DNA of 64,000 bases, taken from assembly GCF_020509005.1 (NCBI RefSeq), contig NC_063016.1, forward strand, positions 4,154,001 to 4,218,000. The letters run 5' to 3'. Shown one piece after another: positions 1-11,327 of this stretch. The notes below the pieces were generated by a model that worked only from the letters and a program-made list of their open reading frames with translations, made no database searches and was not told the origin of the DNA. Position numbers and translations under genes: made by a program. Numbering within the stretch: the first letter of the stretch is position 1; every line of letters starts with the position of its first letter. This stretch comes from Fulvia fulva (Eukaryota > Ascomycota > Dothideomycetes > Mycosphaerellales > Mycosphaerellaceae).

Positions 1-780
1 TAGCACTACTGTTATAGACTCTCTATACGGCTTCGGGTAATACCCTAGCCGTAGGTACGCGGTAAATAGGTTAGTAAGGCTCGGCGCGATCTCTTCTCTA
101 TACTCTTTTAGTAGTATATTTAGTATCCTGTCTAGGCCTAGGGCTTTTCGTCCTTTTAGCTTACTTATAACTCCTATTACTATATTAGAGCTAACCGCCT
201 AATCTATATCTAGGGGTTCCGGGTATATACTCGGGTCGATATCCGTAAGGTCTACCTCTACTTACGTCGAAAAGAAATAGTCGGCTAATACTTTTGCCTT
301 GCCCCGGGGCGTAGCCTAGGCAATCCCTTCGCGGTCTACGATTAGAGGGAAGTAAGGGGTTTATTACTCTTTAGGTAGTCGTGCCTATTTAGCTAGTCTC
401 TATCTCTATTCCGGGTTTTCTATAACGAGCCCGATCGTCGCTCTCTATTCCTATAGCTTATTACGTCTTATCTATACCTTCTTCTCTTATATCGCGCGAT
501 AGTATTACTCCTACGTCTCTTAGTAGGGAAGGAACCGTATTTAGTAAGCTAGCTACGAGATAAGGTAATAAGTCTTAACCGCGCTTTCCTACTTATCTAG
601 TACTACCGTATAGCCTCGTTTCGAGAGGTTAGCCCGGAGTAAAAGCTTCTCTCTACACCCTCCCTCCCTATTTACTCCTTAAGCTAATATCTACCTCTAT
701 AGGCCTAAGCCCTTTAGTACTCTCTATTAACCGACATACGTATCCGTCCTCTCGGGCTATATAGATAGTGTTAGCCGTCG
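1..780 (-). pseudogene. LINE L1: reverse transcriptase remnant (partial)
   Basis: Read on the minus strand, 1-420 translates with stops into the linker and start of a non-LTR reverse transcriptase: a stretch resembling KARLLADYFF-type linker, then G-x-D-x-I-x-N and a segment ending ITVVL, colinear with the intact-looking motif GPDGIPNELLKK of LINE L2 at about 12700. The rest of the RT lies left of the window. 420-780 is upstream coding DNA too decayed to assign. The copy is heavily RIP-mutated and differs from L2-L6 at nucleotide level, so it is probably a third LINE subfamily. Family assignment is good, boundaries are not. Confidence 0.65.
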
Positions 781-1467
781 CTACTAGTATATACTACGCC
801 CTAGGTTTTGACGCCCTTCGCGTTACCGTAGCCTATCTCTAGAAAGCGGCCGTCTATACCTCGTAGGTTTGCTCGGGGCATACACTACGCCGGGTAGCGT
901 ACTCCTTACGTTTCTACCTACTAACTAATATAAAGTTCCTTATTACCCTACCCTCGATCCTCCCCGATTATAGAACTAATCTACTTGTATTATACGTCTT
1001 TTCCCCGTCCTAATAGCCGTCTTTTCCTTACTTAGGCTATCGTCTTTTCCTCGTCGTAATCTACTATATTAGACTAGGTACGTTATATAGCGGGATAGGT
1101 AGTACCTTAGGTAAAACCCTCGTTCCTATACCGGGTATTTAATAGGCCCTTATAGGCTTCGTCGCGTGTCTACCTACCTACCGTATTGCCCGCTAGTAAA
1201 TACTAGATTGTTTCGTAGTCCGCTCGACGCCGTCGTATAGTCCGCTTAGTCGTTATTCTATAGTCCGCTCGTCTAATATTTGTCGCTTAGCCCGCTCGGT
1301 TTACGGTCTCCGGAGGTAAAAATTCTATACTTATACTAGAGGTGTCCTATCGAGCGTATAGGCCACGGTTCCGCGCCCTTCTTATACGTAGAAAGAAGAG
1401 GGACTCGCTCCCGACACGAGTATACGCTCGTCGGATAGTTTTTATACCCGTTTTACTAGTAGTCTAT
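781..1467. other. RIP-mutated DNA without assignable gene
   Basis: This stretch between the L1 RT remnant and the copia I LTR has the same CpA-depleted composition as its neighbours. It could be the endonuclease part of L1 or another decayed repeat. I see no readable domain. The only structure is a run of CCGCTCG-type direct repeats listed separately. Confidence 0.4.
1216..1303. repeat. Spaced TAGYCCGCT(CG) direct repeats
   Basis: Four related units start at about 1216, 1238, 1261 and 1288, each reading TAGTCCGCT or TAGCCCGCT followed by CG or TA, at 22-27 bp intervals. The same AGCCCGCTCGG word is the doubled unit inside the terminal inverted repeats of the Fot1-like transposon at 37501-39363. 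A relic of a related transposon end is possible, but no matching partner end was found nearby. Confidence 0.4.
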
Positions 1468-1699
1468 CAAATAGGCACGGGTAGATAGTAGCGGAGTAGA
1501 GTAAGAGATCAATCTTTAACTGACTAATAGCACGAGCATGTAGCAATATATCAGGAACCAATATGTTGATTGTGTTGGATGTCTATCTAAGCTAAAGGGG
1601 AGAGAAGGTATCTCCCTACAAGCTGAGTCATCGTAGATGCCTCAGGCTGCCAGATCACTTCCTGATTGTTGACTCCCTTTGAGATGCTACATCTTAACA
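1468..1699 (-). repeat. copia I 3' LTR
   Basis: 232 bp, matching 6853-7084 along its full length. On the minus strand it begins TGTTAAGATG right after the purine tract. Its far end reads TTTG where the other LTR has the canonical TTCA, so this end is damaged in a way RIP alone does not explain. Confidence 0.9.
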
Positions 1700-1713
1700 C
1701 TCCCACTCATCTC
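1700..1713 (-). promoter_or_regulatory. copia I polypurine tract
   Basis: Minus strand GAGATGAGTGGGAG directly abuts the 3' LTR start TGTT. Position and purine content fit the plus-strand primer of reverse transcription. Confidence 0.7.
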
Positions 1714-1764
1714 GCATGGGAGGTTACAGTCTGCTCACTTCCTGTCAATAGTACTTGGACCTTT

Positions 1765-4700
1765 TTATGACAGGTTCAGCTGGCTTACAAACCTCTGGAA
1801 GTGTGGACCAGTCTTTGGTTTTGTAAACCCGTCTGCAACCATCTCAGAGGTTAGGGTGTACTTAACAGCAATAAGCCTCCTCCACCAAAGTTTCCTAACA
1901 GCGTTATAGGCAATGTCAATGTGCTTCGACTTGTCATGAACATGTGCATCTTTGACCAGGGTGAGGGCAGCTTGATTGTCACCTCTTAATTGGACTGGTC
2001 TCAAATTTGATACAGTCTCCTGGTTTCCAGTGATTCTTGGTTGATGGGAACAGTCTCCTACTAACTCTGGACAATCCATTTCTCTTAGTAGTGAAGCTAG
2101 GAATTAGGACTACTTCGTATATACATTTATGTCCATATATTCAGCCTCTATTATAGATGTTGCTACAGACTTTTGCTTCTTACTTATCCAAGAAACTGGT
2201 GCCCTACAGAGGAAGAAGACATACCTAAGGATTGAGACTCTGTCTGCTTTGTCTATTGCATAATCAGAATCACAGTATCCAATAAGGTGTCCTTTTCCAG
2301 ACTTTGAGAACTGAAATCCTAGATCAGGGTATGATCTTAGGTACCTAGTGATCTTCTTCAAAGCCTTCATGTGGTAGGTGGATGGGTCACTCACAAATGA
2401 GCTCATCCTTCCTAGGGCAAAAGCAATGTCTGGCCTTGTGATTGTTGCTGGCCACATCCAAGTACCATTAATACTCTGGTACTCTGCCTTGTCACACCTC
2501 TCATCCATGTGGCTTGAAGGTTTGAGGGCCTCATAGCTGTCCATGGGTGAGTGTGTAGGTGCTGCCTTCTCATGGTTCATTCCCATCTTGGCTAGGCTGT
2601 CCCTAACAAAGTGTCCTTGGTCAAGTTTCAGGATTCCTCTCTTCCTGTCCCTTGTGACTCTCATGCCAAGGATCTTTTCAGGTTCACCTAGATCTTTGAT
2701 CTTGAAGATCTTGCCAAGTTCTCTTTTGAACCAGAGAACATCTGTCAACTTTGGTGCAGCAATTAGAATGTCATCCACATGTATAAGAATTATGATCTCC
2801 CTCTTCTTATGGATAAGTAGGCATGGATCCACTTCTGACTGTGTGAATCCAATCTCTCTGAGCTTTGACACACAGAGTTGATTCCAATCTCTAGCTGCTT
2901 GCTTAAGTCCATACAAGCTTTTGAGGATTTTGAACACCATGTTTGGTGGAAGCTCAACTCCTGGTGGTGGTAACATGAAGATGTCTTCATGGAGGGTGCT
3001 TTCTGTGAATGCATTGTTCACATCCACTTGGTGAAGATGAAGATCCTTCTTACACACAATAGCCATAAACACCCTAAGGGTGTCCTGTCTTACTGTAGGT
3101 GCAAATGTCTCCATAAAGTCAACACCAAACTTCTGTGAGAAGCCCCTTGCAACTAGTCTAGCCTTGAACTTTTCAATAGCTCCACTAATGCTTCTCTTAA
3201 TATCAAAGACCCATCTTGATGTAACCAGATTTGCTCCTTTTGGTGGAACAGAATTTTCCTAGGTGTTGTTACTCTGTAGAGCATCTAGTTCCTTTTGGAT
3301 TGCTTCCTTCCAAAGATGTCCCTATTTCTTGTCATTCACAGCATCCTTGTAGGATTTTGGAATTGGGACCTCTTGCTTGTATACAATGGCTTCTACAGTT
3401 GCTGCAAAGGCCATTTCCTCAACTTCTTCCAGGAATTCGCTATCCTATAGTATTGAACTGTCCACTGATTGCATGGCTACAAAGAAAGCTTGGTGAAAAG
3501 CAGCAAGGTTCTCTAAGAGGTCCATTGCTTCTCCCACTTCAGTGGTTAGTTCGGGCTTAGGGACCATGGATTTTGGGGCTTTCTGTTTTATGTTATAGCC
3601 CTCAACATCAAAGTCAGCCTTTCTCTTTCCAAGGGATGATTTAGGGACCGTCACTTGTGACCTAGTAACGTCTATTTCCTAGGGATCTAGGGAGCTTCTG
3701 TCAATTGGCTGATCGATTTTCTGAAATTCCCCTACGTTCTCCGGAGGTTGGGGAAGTTGCACAAACAGCTTTCTCGGCTGAGCGACTTTAGGGCTCTCAA
3801 TTGGCTGATCTATTTCGGGGGTGCTCTGATGGACGCCTGAATAGTAGGTAGATTGTCCTAAGGATACGTTCTTCCTCGGCCTTCCTAAGGGCTTCCTAGC
3901 TGGTACACTGCTTAGTAGATTCAATGTTAGAACATTGAGACCCATATCACCTCCAGGCTGGTCCTCAAAGAAGTCTGTATGTGTGTGTTGTTTAACAGCT
4001 CTCATGTCTGGTTCCTAAAAGAGCCAGGCTTTAGCTGTGTTTTCAACATACCTAATAAACACTGCTTCTTTACCCCTATTCATTAGCTTGTCACTTCTTG
4101 CCTATTGAGGTTGGGATCTTGTGTCCATATAGACAACAGCTTTGCATCCCTAAACTTTCAAATGGTTGATGGTCGGTTTGATACCATCAAAAGCCTCATC
4201 TGGTGAAACCTTGAACCTATCGTAATCTGGGCTATTTGGCAGTTTTTCCTCATATAAGTTTGGGCCTCTAGTGCTTCAGGCCAAAATTCAACCGGCATTT
4301 TAGCCTCTACAAGCATTGCCCTTATAGAGTCCTCTGAGGTTTGTATTGACCTCTCAACTGGTCCATTCTGTAGAGAGTTGTATGCCTCAGTCGGCTCGAG
4401 CCCAATCCCTAAATCCTTCTCCCACTGCTTCACTAATGCAATAAGTTCTTTTGCATTGTCAAGTCTTACTGCTTTTAGCTGCGCTGATGATTTCCTCTCT
4501 GCTTTGATCTTCCAGTTCTGGAGAGCAACTGGAGCATCTTCTCTTTTCCTAAGAGGAAAGGTCCACTTCTTCCTAGAGAAGTTGTCAACAATCTCAAGCT
4601 AGTATTTGAATCCTAGTCTTGAGATTGGTAGTGGGCCACATATGTCAATAGATACAAGGGCAAGTCTTTCAGGTCTTCTCTCTGTAACTTTGCCTTTGTA

Positions 4701-6302
4701 CTTCTTCATCTTTGCTATTGAACATACTCTGCACTGGTGAAAGCCATCCTTAGGGATAGGAATGGGTTCTTTTAAGTCTGTTACCTTGTGAAGATTCTGG
4801 AGCAAATTCTTCCCAAGGTGTGCAAATCTTCTATGCCAAAGCTCCCACTGCTTCAGGTCGGTCTCTGATTGAGCAGTCACAAAGGCATTCTCCATTGGTG
4901 GTGCACATGATGAGTAATGTGCCCGTTCTTGTAGGAGAGGAGAAATCTCATCAATGAATGGAACCCCCCCAAGGAGCTTTGTCTGGACAACAGTCTCACC
5001 AGAGGGGGAAACAAGAGAAAATGATGGAGGTTGCACACCAAACTGCTTGCTAAACTGGTTCCATGAAACCAGGTTCACTCCTAGCTTAGGTACAAGTAGG
5101 ACATCTTCCAAAACAACTTTTCTGCCAGCTCTCCCACTCATCTCTGCATTCCCAATATGAGTGGCCAATAAAAACCCACCTCCCACTTTGATCCATTTCT
5201 TCCTTGTCAAGGGAGTCATAGATCTAAAGAGGCAGCTTTGGTCAGTTATATGGGATGAAGCATAGGAGTCAAGTAACCACTCTGACGAGGGGAACTTGCC
5301 TTGGACTTCTGCAGTTGAGTGAGCCACTTCATCATACTCATCATCATCAGACATTGTCTCTGGGGATGAGCTGCATGAGTCACGTGACTCTTGGGCGGAA
5401 AAACCTTTTCCAGTCTTCTTTGCTTTAGAGGTATAAGACTGGGCCTGGTTCTTCTGGAGTGACAGCATGTCAGAGCTGAGTTTCTTCACCATTTTCTTAA
5501 GTTCTTCTATAGAGGACTTCTCTCTTGGTGTCCTCCTTGAAGTGGGTGGTGGAGTTCTCTTCTTCTTGGCATGTGTTGTATTCTGGGAAGATGGTGGTTA
5601 GGAATGAGATCTAAGGACCTTTCTTGCCTCAGGCAAACTAGGGCAGTCCTTGATCAGATGATCCTTCTCACAGAGAAGGCAGGAGAGTGGTCTTGCTAGA
5701 CCTGAGGGCTTGACCCAGGTGGCTGCTATGCCATACTCAGCCTTAGAGGGATCCAACCTGGCTTCTTGAGCTTCAAGGATCTTTAAGGTCCTTTCATGAT
5801 CCATCTTTGGCTGAGCCGAGATAGTATCCCTGGCTACATGGTAGTCAGGTGGCAGTGAGCTTAAGAGCTGGGTCATCCTCACATCAGCTTTCCTGTAATG
5901 CTGACCCTCTGGGTCAACATCAGCAATCCTTTTTCCAAGAGAAACCAGGTGTGTCCATGCAGATCTGATAGTGAACTCTTCACTCATCTCAAAGGTCACA
6001 AATTGCTTTGTGAGCTCATGTGCATAGGTTGGTAGCACCTGGCTATACTTGTTCCAGAGATACACCCACTTCTCAGCAGCTCTTCCAGATTCACATGAGC
6101 CCTCAAGCTCAAATTCATCTTCTTCTGTGATCCTACTAAGGATACTGAAGTTGCACACTGCATTGTGTCTTGTCCATGTTGGCGTATTGAGGATCTCTTT
6201 GGTTGTAGCCTCTTCTTGGAGTTTTAGAGTCTTGCCCTTGATGTTGTCAAAAGACACTTCCATTAGGTCATCAATTGCAAAGAATGCTAATTGGCTCTCC
6301 AT
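1765..6302 (-). pseudogene. copia I gag-pol polyprotein, broken
   Basis: One ancestral frame of about 1,510 codons on the minus strand. Order: Gag with zinc knuckle C-x2-C-x4-H-x4-C near 5650 (CLLCEKDHLIKDC); protease (WLLDSYASSHIT near 5265); integrase with HHCC finger near 4720-4840 and catalytic D, D and E (DICGP; RLDNAKE; NGPVERS) near 4630, 4460 and 4360; RT with RLVARGF, LYGLKQAARDW and HVDD (about 2780); RNase H with an IIEAEY segment near 2150, a disruption, then RGDNQAALTLV and a C-terminal FTKP. About a dozen TAG or TAA stops (for example 5598, 4597, 4155, 3679, 3442, 2107) fit CAG, CAA or TGG mutated by RIP. A one-base indel in a five-A run near 4245 shifts the frame between integrase and RT. 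The protease D-S-G reads D-S-Y. Longest open pieces: 6302-5598, 5492-4599, 3114-2110 and 2079-1765. Confidence 0.9.
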
Positions 6303-6834
6303 CTTGTATCTCTGAAGGTTGAACCATCTCTTCCAATTGTCCCTCCCAAGAATTGGGATTTTGCCTCCCTTCTCCTCTGTCTTCTCTTAGTATGAATCCA
6401 TAATAAATTGGATGTAATGAAACAAGGTGTGTATGTTCCAATGTGGTGGCTCAGATCCTGCTGAGGCTTCTGGTGTAGAATGGGAAAGTTCGTAGGTGTG
6501 GATACTAAGGCCTGCTTAGTAAAGTAAAGAAGGAGCGGTGTGAGGTCTCGGGGCTAGGACATAGGTCTGTCTCTCCTAGCAGAGCTTCAAATGACTTACT
6601 TGAAGTCCTTCTTAATACTATCTCGATGTAGTTCTGCCTACAGAGTATCTTCAAGGTATTGGCTTTGAGTAAGCCGCACAGAGTCCTTGTCTAGGTTACC
6701 TATCACTTAATATCGAACTAAGCTCCTTGACAGGATAGACGGGGTAGACTTCTGATTCCCAGATGTTTTCTGCTACGATAGCAAGGGATACAAGTAACCT
6801 GTACTGATATAGGTTGCTCTTATTCCTACACAAA
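6303..6834 (-). other. copia I 5' leader, no gene seen
   Basis: About 530 bp between the primer-binding site and the Gag start. It should be transcribed as the 5' untranslated and packaging region of the element. I see no ORF or repeat of note in it. Confidence 0.5.
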
Positions 6835-6850
6835 CCCGGGCTCATAACCT
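6835..6850 (-). promoter_or_regulatory. copia I primer-binding site, initiator tRNA-Met half
   Basis: The plus strand reads CCCGGGCTCATAACCT, which looks like the anticodon stem-loop of initiator tRNA-Met with its CAT anticodon. The minus-strand (element sense) RNA is therefore complementary to the inside of that tRNA and not to a 3' CCA end. This is the copia way of priming, with a tRNA cut in the anticodon loop. It lies 2 bp from the 5' LTR. Confidence 0.75.
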
Positions 6851-6852
6851 AT

Positions 6853-7084
6853 TGAACAGGCACGGGTAGATAGTAGCGGAGTGGAGTAAGAGATCAATCT
6901 TCAACTGACTAATAGCACGAGCATGTAGCAATATATCAGGAACCAATATGTTGATTGTGTTGAATGTCTATCTAAGCTAAAGGGGAGAGAAGGTATCTCC
7001 CTACAAGCTAAGTTATCGTAGATGCCTTAGGCTGCTAGATCACTTCCTAATTGTTGACTCCCTTTGAGATGCTACATCTTAACA
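6853..7084 (-). repeat. copia I 5' LTR
   Basis: 232 bp with TG...CA ends. It pairs with 1468-1699; the differences are G/A and C/T, with more T/A states here than in the other LTR. It carries the element's expected promoter, but I see no clear TATA box. Confidence 0.9.
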
Positions 7085-7329
7085 AAGGCGGTTTTAATAC
7101 TATCGAAGGCCGATAACGGTGGATCTATACAGAACCTACCCAAGTTATTAATACTATAGTAACCGCTATTTATGTAACTTCCCCCTCCCCTAAAGGATAT
7201 TAGGGAATACTAGAAGTTTGGAGATTAGGGTACTCTAATAAAAGAAAAAGAAGATGTCGTTCAGTTCGACCTATCCGAACACCTAGCGCTACCTTAGGTT
7301 ATAGGCAACAAGAGGTCAAGGGGGGACGG

Positions 7330-9110
7330 AGATAATAACTCTAAAGAGTATAAGGCTAAACACTATAAGGCTCTTATTGCCTAGATATTCTATCTAGACC
7401 CTATAATGAGCTAGGTAGAGGAGATTCTAAACGACGTAGAAGAATATACATTTGCTACTATTAGGTAGGCTATAGCCTATTAGTAGGAAGTGCTAATCCT
7501 AAAGTCCTATAAGGTAGCCGTAGGAGACCCCGAATAGGGACATATATAGGGAGAGGTATTCGAGAACGAACTTATTACCTTAGTAAGCAATAACACCTAG
7601 GAAGCAGTTATACCGCTAAAGGGTACGAATCTAATTACTTCTAGGTAGGTCTTTAATGTGAAAAGAATGATTAGTAGAGCTATTAAGAAGTTTAAGGCAA
7701 GACTAGTTATAAGAGGGTTTTTATAGAAATATAGGGTTGACTTCGAAGAGACCTTTATACCTACTATTAGACTTGATACTCTCCGAGTATTCATAGCAGT
7801 AGTGTGTAAGAGAGATCTCGAGATATACCTAGTAGATATAAATAATGCTTTTACCTAAAGTAGCCTTCTTAAAGACATCTATATAATCCTACCCCTAGGA
7901 GTTAAAGCACCTCTAAACATAGTGTTCAAGGTCCTACGAAGCCTTTATAGGCTTAAGCAAGTAGCTAGAGACTGGAACAAGCTCTATGTTACGAAGCTAG
8001 AGAAGATTAGATTTACCTAGTCCTAGGTAGATCTATGCCTACTTATCTATACGGATAGAGACCTTATAGTCCTTACCTATATAGATGACATACCTATTAT
8101 AGCTCCGAAGCTATTAGATGTTTAGTGGTTTAAGGCTAAGCTTAGAAAAGTGTTTAAGATTAAAGATCTTAGTAAACCTACAAAGATCCTTAGAATAAGG
8201 ATTATAAGAGACAGGTCCTAAGGCACTTTGAAGCTTAATCAAGGACACTATGTCCACGCTAACTTAGCCAAGATGAATATAGCTAGAGAGAAGGCTACGC
8301 CAACCTACTCACCTATAGAGAGCTACGAGCATTTAGTACCTACGGCACCTATAGATAAGAGGTGCAACAAATAGGATTACTAGAGCTATAATAGTACCTA
8401 GATGTAGCTAATGATAATAACAAGGCTAGACTTAGTATTCCCCCTTAGAAGAATTAGCTCATTTGTTGCTAATCCCTCGTAGTAGTATATAAAGGCTTTA
8501 AAGAAGCTCTCCTAATACCTACGGTAGTACCTAGACCTAGGTCTTATATATAGAAAGGGAGGGGGCAATCTCTAGGGATACTCGGACTCTAACTACGCTA
8601 TAGACAAAGTGGATAGAGTCTCAATTCTAGGATACGTATAGTTCCTTTATAGATCACCTATGTCCTAGATAAGTAGGAAGTAGAAGTCTGTTATAATATC
8701 AATAATAGAAGCTAAGTTTATAGCTATAAACGTAGCCGTAAAGTAGTCATAATTTCTTACTGCTGTCCTTAGGGAAATGGGGTGCCTAGAACTAGTGGGA
8801 AAGAGCTCTTTCTAGCCGAGTATAAGGGTAAGCAAGGGCACTGTTAACGAGCTAAGGCTAGTCAAGCTTATAGGTAATAACTTAGCCGCTTTAACACTTA
8901 TTAAAGATGCCTATATATATAAAAGGTCAAAGCATATTAATATTATATATAACTATGTTAGACATCTCTAGTGGCAGAAGAAGATTGTAGTAGACTACTA
9001 CTATATAAAGGACATAGCTACTAATAGGTTAATAAAGCCCCTTAATAGCTAGTAGTTCTAAAACTTTATAAGGTAGCTCTAGCTTACGTAAAGGGATTAT
9101 AGGAGACTAT
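7330..9110 (+). pseudogene. copia II pol: RT-RNase H remnant
   Basis: With stops, the plus strand reads RLVIRGF, then VDFEETF, VDINNAFT, LYRLKQVARDWNKL, the active-site segment TYIDDIPII near 8080, DLSKPTKILRI, and near the end SIIEAKF, LIGNNLAALTLIKDA and RLIKPLN. The order and spacing match copia I RT and RNase H. Many TAG codons sit where copia I has Q or W. No function is possible. Upstream integrase and gag are absent. Confidence 0.85.
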
Positions 9111-9160
9111 ATAGCCTAAGTAGGAGTGTTCAGAACATATAGGCCGTAGGACAAGCATAT

Positions 9161-9171
9161 AGGTGTAGGTG
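9161..9171 (+). promoter_or_regulatory. copia II polypurine tract
   Basis: AGGTGTAGGTG abuts the LTR. The same GGTGTAGGT word precedes the second copy of this LTR at the right end of the window (63991-64000, minus strand), which identifies both LTRs as 3' LTRs of copia II elements. Confidence 0.6.
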
Positions 9172-9360
9172 TGTTATATAACTAGATTACGTGACTAGGG
9201 TTTACTAGCCTATAGGCTAGCAAACATCCGGACACCTAGCATCTACCTATACTAACACCGGCGATACTATATATAGATACACGCTATCCTATTAGGTCCT
9301 TCTTTGTCTTTCGTGTAATCCGCCGTCTTCTACTACTACGTAACTCGTACCTATTTAATA
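9172..9360 (+). repeat. copia II 3' LTR, copy 1
   Basis: 189 bp, TGTT...AATA (ancestrally AACA by comparison with 63802-63990). Full-length match to the reverse complement of 63802-63990, with differences mostly of RIP type. Confidence 0.85.
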
Positions 9361-9826
9361 TATCTAAGCTTTTACTACTTCTAACTCTCTATTCGAAATT
9401 GGATAGGGCCGCTTAAACGGTAGCCGAGTATTCTTCTTTAGCTTAATCTTATAATCTAGGCTAGGGCAATAAGGTAGTAGCTTATCTAACTCTAACTTCG
9501 AGAATAGAGCTTACCGATAATAGTATATAGCCGGTAGCTTACCGAGTACGTCGGGGTCCTTCTACTTCCGGTATAGCTTTTCTATAAATACGTTATAATC
9601 AGTTAAATTTATTACGTAGGCCTCTACCTAGTGCTCCTATCGATAACGGAGCGTCCTATAGTAGCTGTCTTTAATATATATAGCGTGCGCAAATATAGCG
9701 TTACCGCCTATAACCTTTCGTACTATTATAGCGTAAAGCCCTAACGCTTATACTATAACTAGATCGGCCGCGCTCTTAGCCGTATATACTTCGCGTAGGT
9801 TAATCTATATAGTATATACTTCTATA
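9361..9826 (-). pseudogene. G_A pol fragment: start of reverse transcriptase
   Basis: Minus strand, with stops: a segment like ALFSKLELDKLLPYCPSLDYKIKL followed by LPFKRPYPIS. This matches the conserved start of gypsy RT, where L-P-x-H-R-P-x-D-H-K-I precedes P-x-x-P-x-Y-x-x-S (compare the intact chromovirus at PKHQPWDHKI). Interrupted at the right by L2 and cut at the left by the copia II LTR. Confidence 0.7.
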
Positions 9827-10049
9827 GGATCAGACGTACTATCATCGCTCATCGATCTCTGCGCCAAAACAAGACACATTCGAAAGCTCTCATCAAGGCC
9901 ATTCTAACGATATATAAAGCAGGCCACTGCCCCTAGGACTGAGGGAGTTCTACCTCATTCAATCTGGACAGCTTGAAGCTCTCTTCACCCTGTTTCTTCA
10001 GCTCCAAACGCCGCGGAGGTGCCTAGCTACATTAGGCAACTCCTAGGCA

Positions 10050-11327
10050 ATGGTAGCCTAGGCTACGGCACTAACGGCGCCTACGGCCCTACAGGCGAAG
10101 CCCCCCTAAGACAACTGGCAGCAACTTATAGAGGACGCAAAAAGTATAGAAACTAACGATCAGCTCCCTTACCGGTCTCTACAGGTAACGATCACTTAGC
10201 TACGCACGGCGCTTGTACTGTCGTATTACCGAGGGCAACAAGAAATGAGGACGACGTCCTAGGCGATTAGCAAGGCCACCCGGAATCAACACCCCTATAG
10301 CTAGGCATCGGTCGCGGCATCGATACTAGGCCCCCGCCCAACGCACGATGTAGTTACGATCCGCATTGTAGCAAAGGAAGACTAGGCCGAAGTTACGAAG
10401 CTATCGAACAAGGAGCTCGCCTAACGAATCAACTAACTAGGGGTGGTCGTAGTGAACCAACAGTCTAACGGCACTCTACAGATCTATACTAGCTCTACCA
10501 CTGCTAGGAGGCACCTAGAGGCATAGCTACAGTGGGCATCTAAGGTTGCGGCATTAGCGAAGGTCTTAACGAAACAATTCACGATCCTAGTCCACGACAT
10601 GCCTAAGGAGTTTGACCTAACCAACTAGGGTCACCTACGCGCTCTCTAAGAGGACAACCCGGTCACTCTTAACTCTCCAATCCAGAAGGCGACTTGGCTC
10701 TATAGGAAATGGCTAGAAGGCAAGAAGGCCTCGGCGCTAATAGTATGGCTACAAGACGCGAAAGCGGCGGATCTAGCGATAGAACAAGGCCTGGTCTGGC
10801 AATACAGCCTCAAGACAGTAGAAAAGCACTCCTTATCCTTTCGTGTCCTCCAATGCTTCAAATGCTAACAGTATGGACACCAAACCCACACGTGTACAAA
10901 CAAGCAGGCCTGCTCGAACTGTGTAGGAGACTATATGTCTAGGGACTGTACATCGACTACGAGACGGTGCGCGAACTGTCCGGGGCACCACCTATCGTAT
11001 AGTGCGGAATGCCTACAGCGGAAACTAGCGAAAAACAAGGCAATCACAAACAGAACCGTCGCCCCAAGATTCTACGGCGACCGTAAGGCTAGCCTACACC
11101 GGAACCAACTAGCGGCGGTCGGGCACAAGCGCCCTAGGGCCGAGAACGATGTAAAGGATGCGCAACCTAGGGCGTACGGGAGGCCACGTGCTCTGCTAGC
11201 TACGGCGAGGGAATCTAACTAGGCCCGGCTCCCCTTTAGTACACAGCCGATAGGCGTAGACCAGGACGCATAGGGCAGTAGGACACAGGACGATATAGAG
11301 GAAATGATTGTCGATGCCGATGACTAG
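10050..11327 (+). pseudogene. L2 ORF1: CCHC nucleic-acid-binding protein, broken
   Basis: About 425 codons in one frame from ATG 10050. The C-terminal part has three zinc-knuckle motifs: CFKC-x4-H-x4-C (its next residue is now a stop), CSNC...C with the expected His replaced by Tyr, and CANCPGHHL...C. This is the usual Gag-like ORF1 protein of fungal LINEs, which coats the RNA and chaperones target-primed reverse transcription. Roughly ten TAG stops fit CAG or TGG ancestors; two (11220 and about 11270) cut off the tail. The natural stop is the TAG at 11325, which overlaps the start of ORF2. Confidence 0.85.

Larger units (their letters stand above)
1468..7084 (-). mobile_element. Ty1/copia retrotransposon, copia I (minus, degenerate)
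   Basis: A complete-length copia element read on the minus strand: 5' LTR at the right (6853-7084), tRNA primer site, untranslated leader, one long gag-pol frame (6302 to 1765), polypurine tract and 3' LTR at the left (1468-1699). The LTRs differ at about ten positions, nearly all transitions in CpA or TpG context, so RIP struck after insertion. Base composition is still ordinary, unlike the neighbours, which makes it a younger insertion. The flanks (TCTAT left, AAGGC right) are not a target duplication and belong to different elements, so one flank was probably lost or exchanged. Confidence 0.9.
7085..9360 (+). mobile_element. Ty1/copia remnant, copia II (plus, RIP-mutated, 5'-truncated)
   Basis: The 3' third of a second copia element in the opposite orientation to copia I: RT and RNase H (from about 7330), a G-rich polypurine tract (9161-9171) and a 189 bp 3' LTR (9172-9360). 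The protein is clearly related to copia I but the LTRs are not. The 5' half is missing; copia I starts where it should continue. 7085-7330 is probably the same element but I could not read it. Confidence 0.8.

Noticed and set aside
1210..1310. CRISPR-like array
   Set aside because: Units are short, unequal and spaced by less than repeat length; eukaryotic repeat context.
6831..6850. A tRNA gene
   Set aside because: Only an anticodon-arm-like stretch is present, without acceptor or T arms; its place beside an LTR makes it a primer-binding site.
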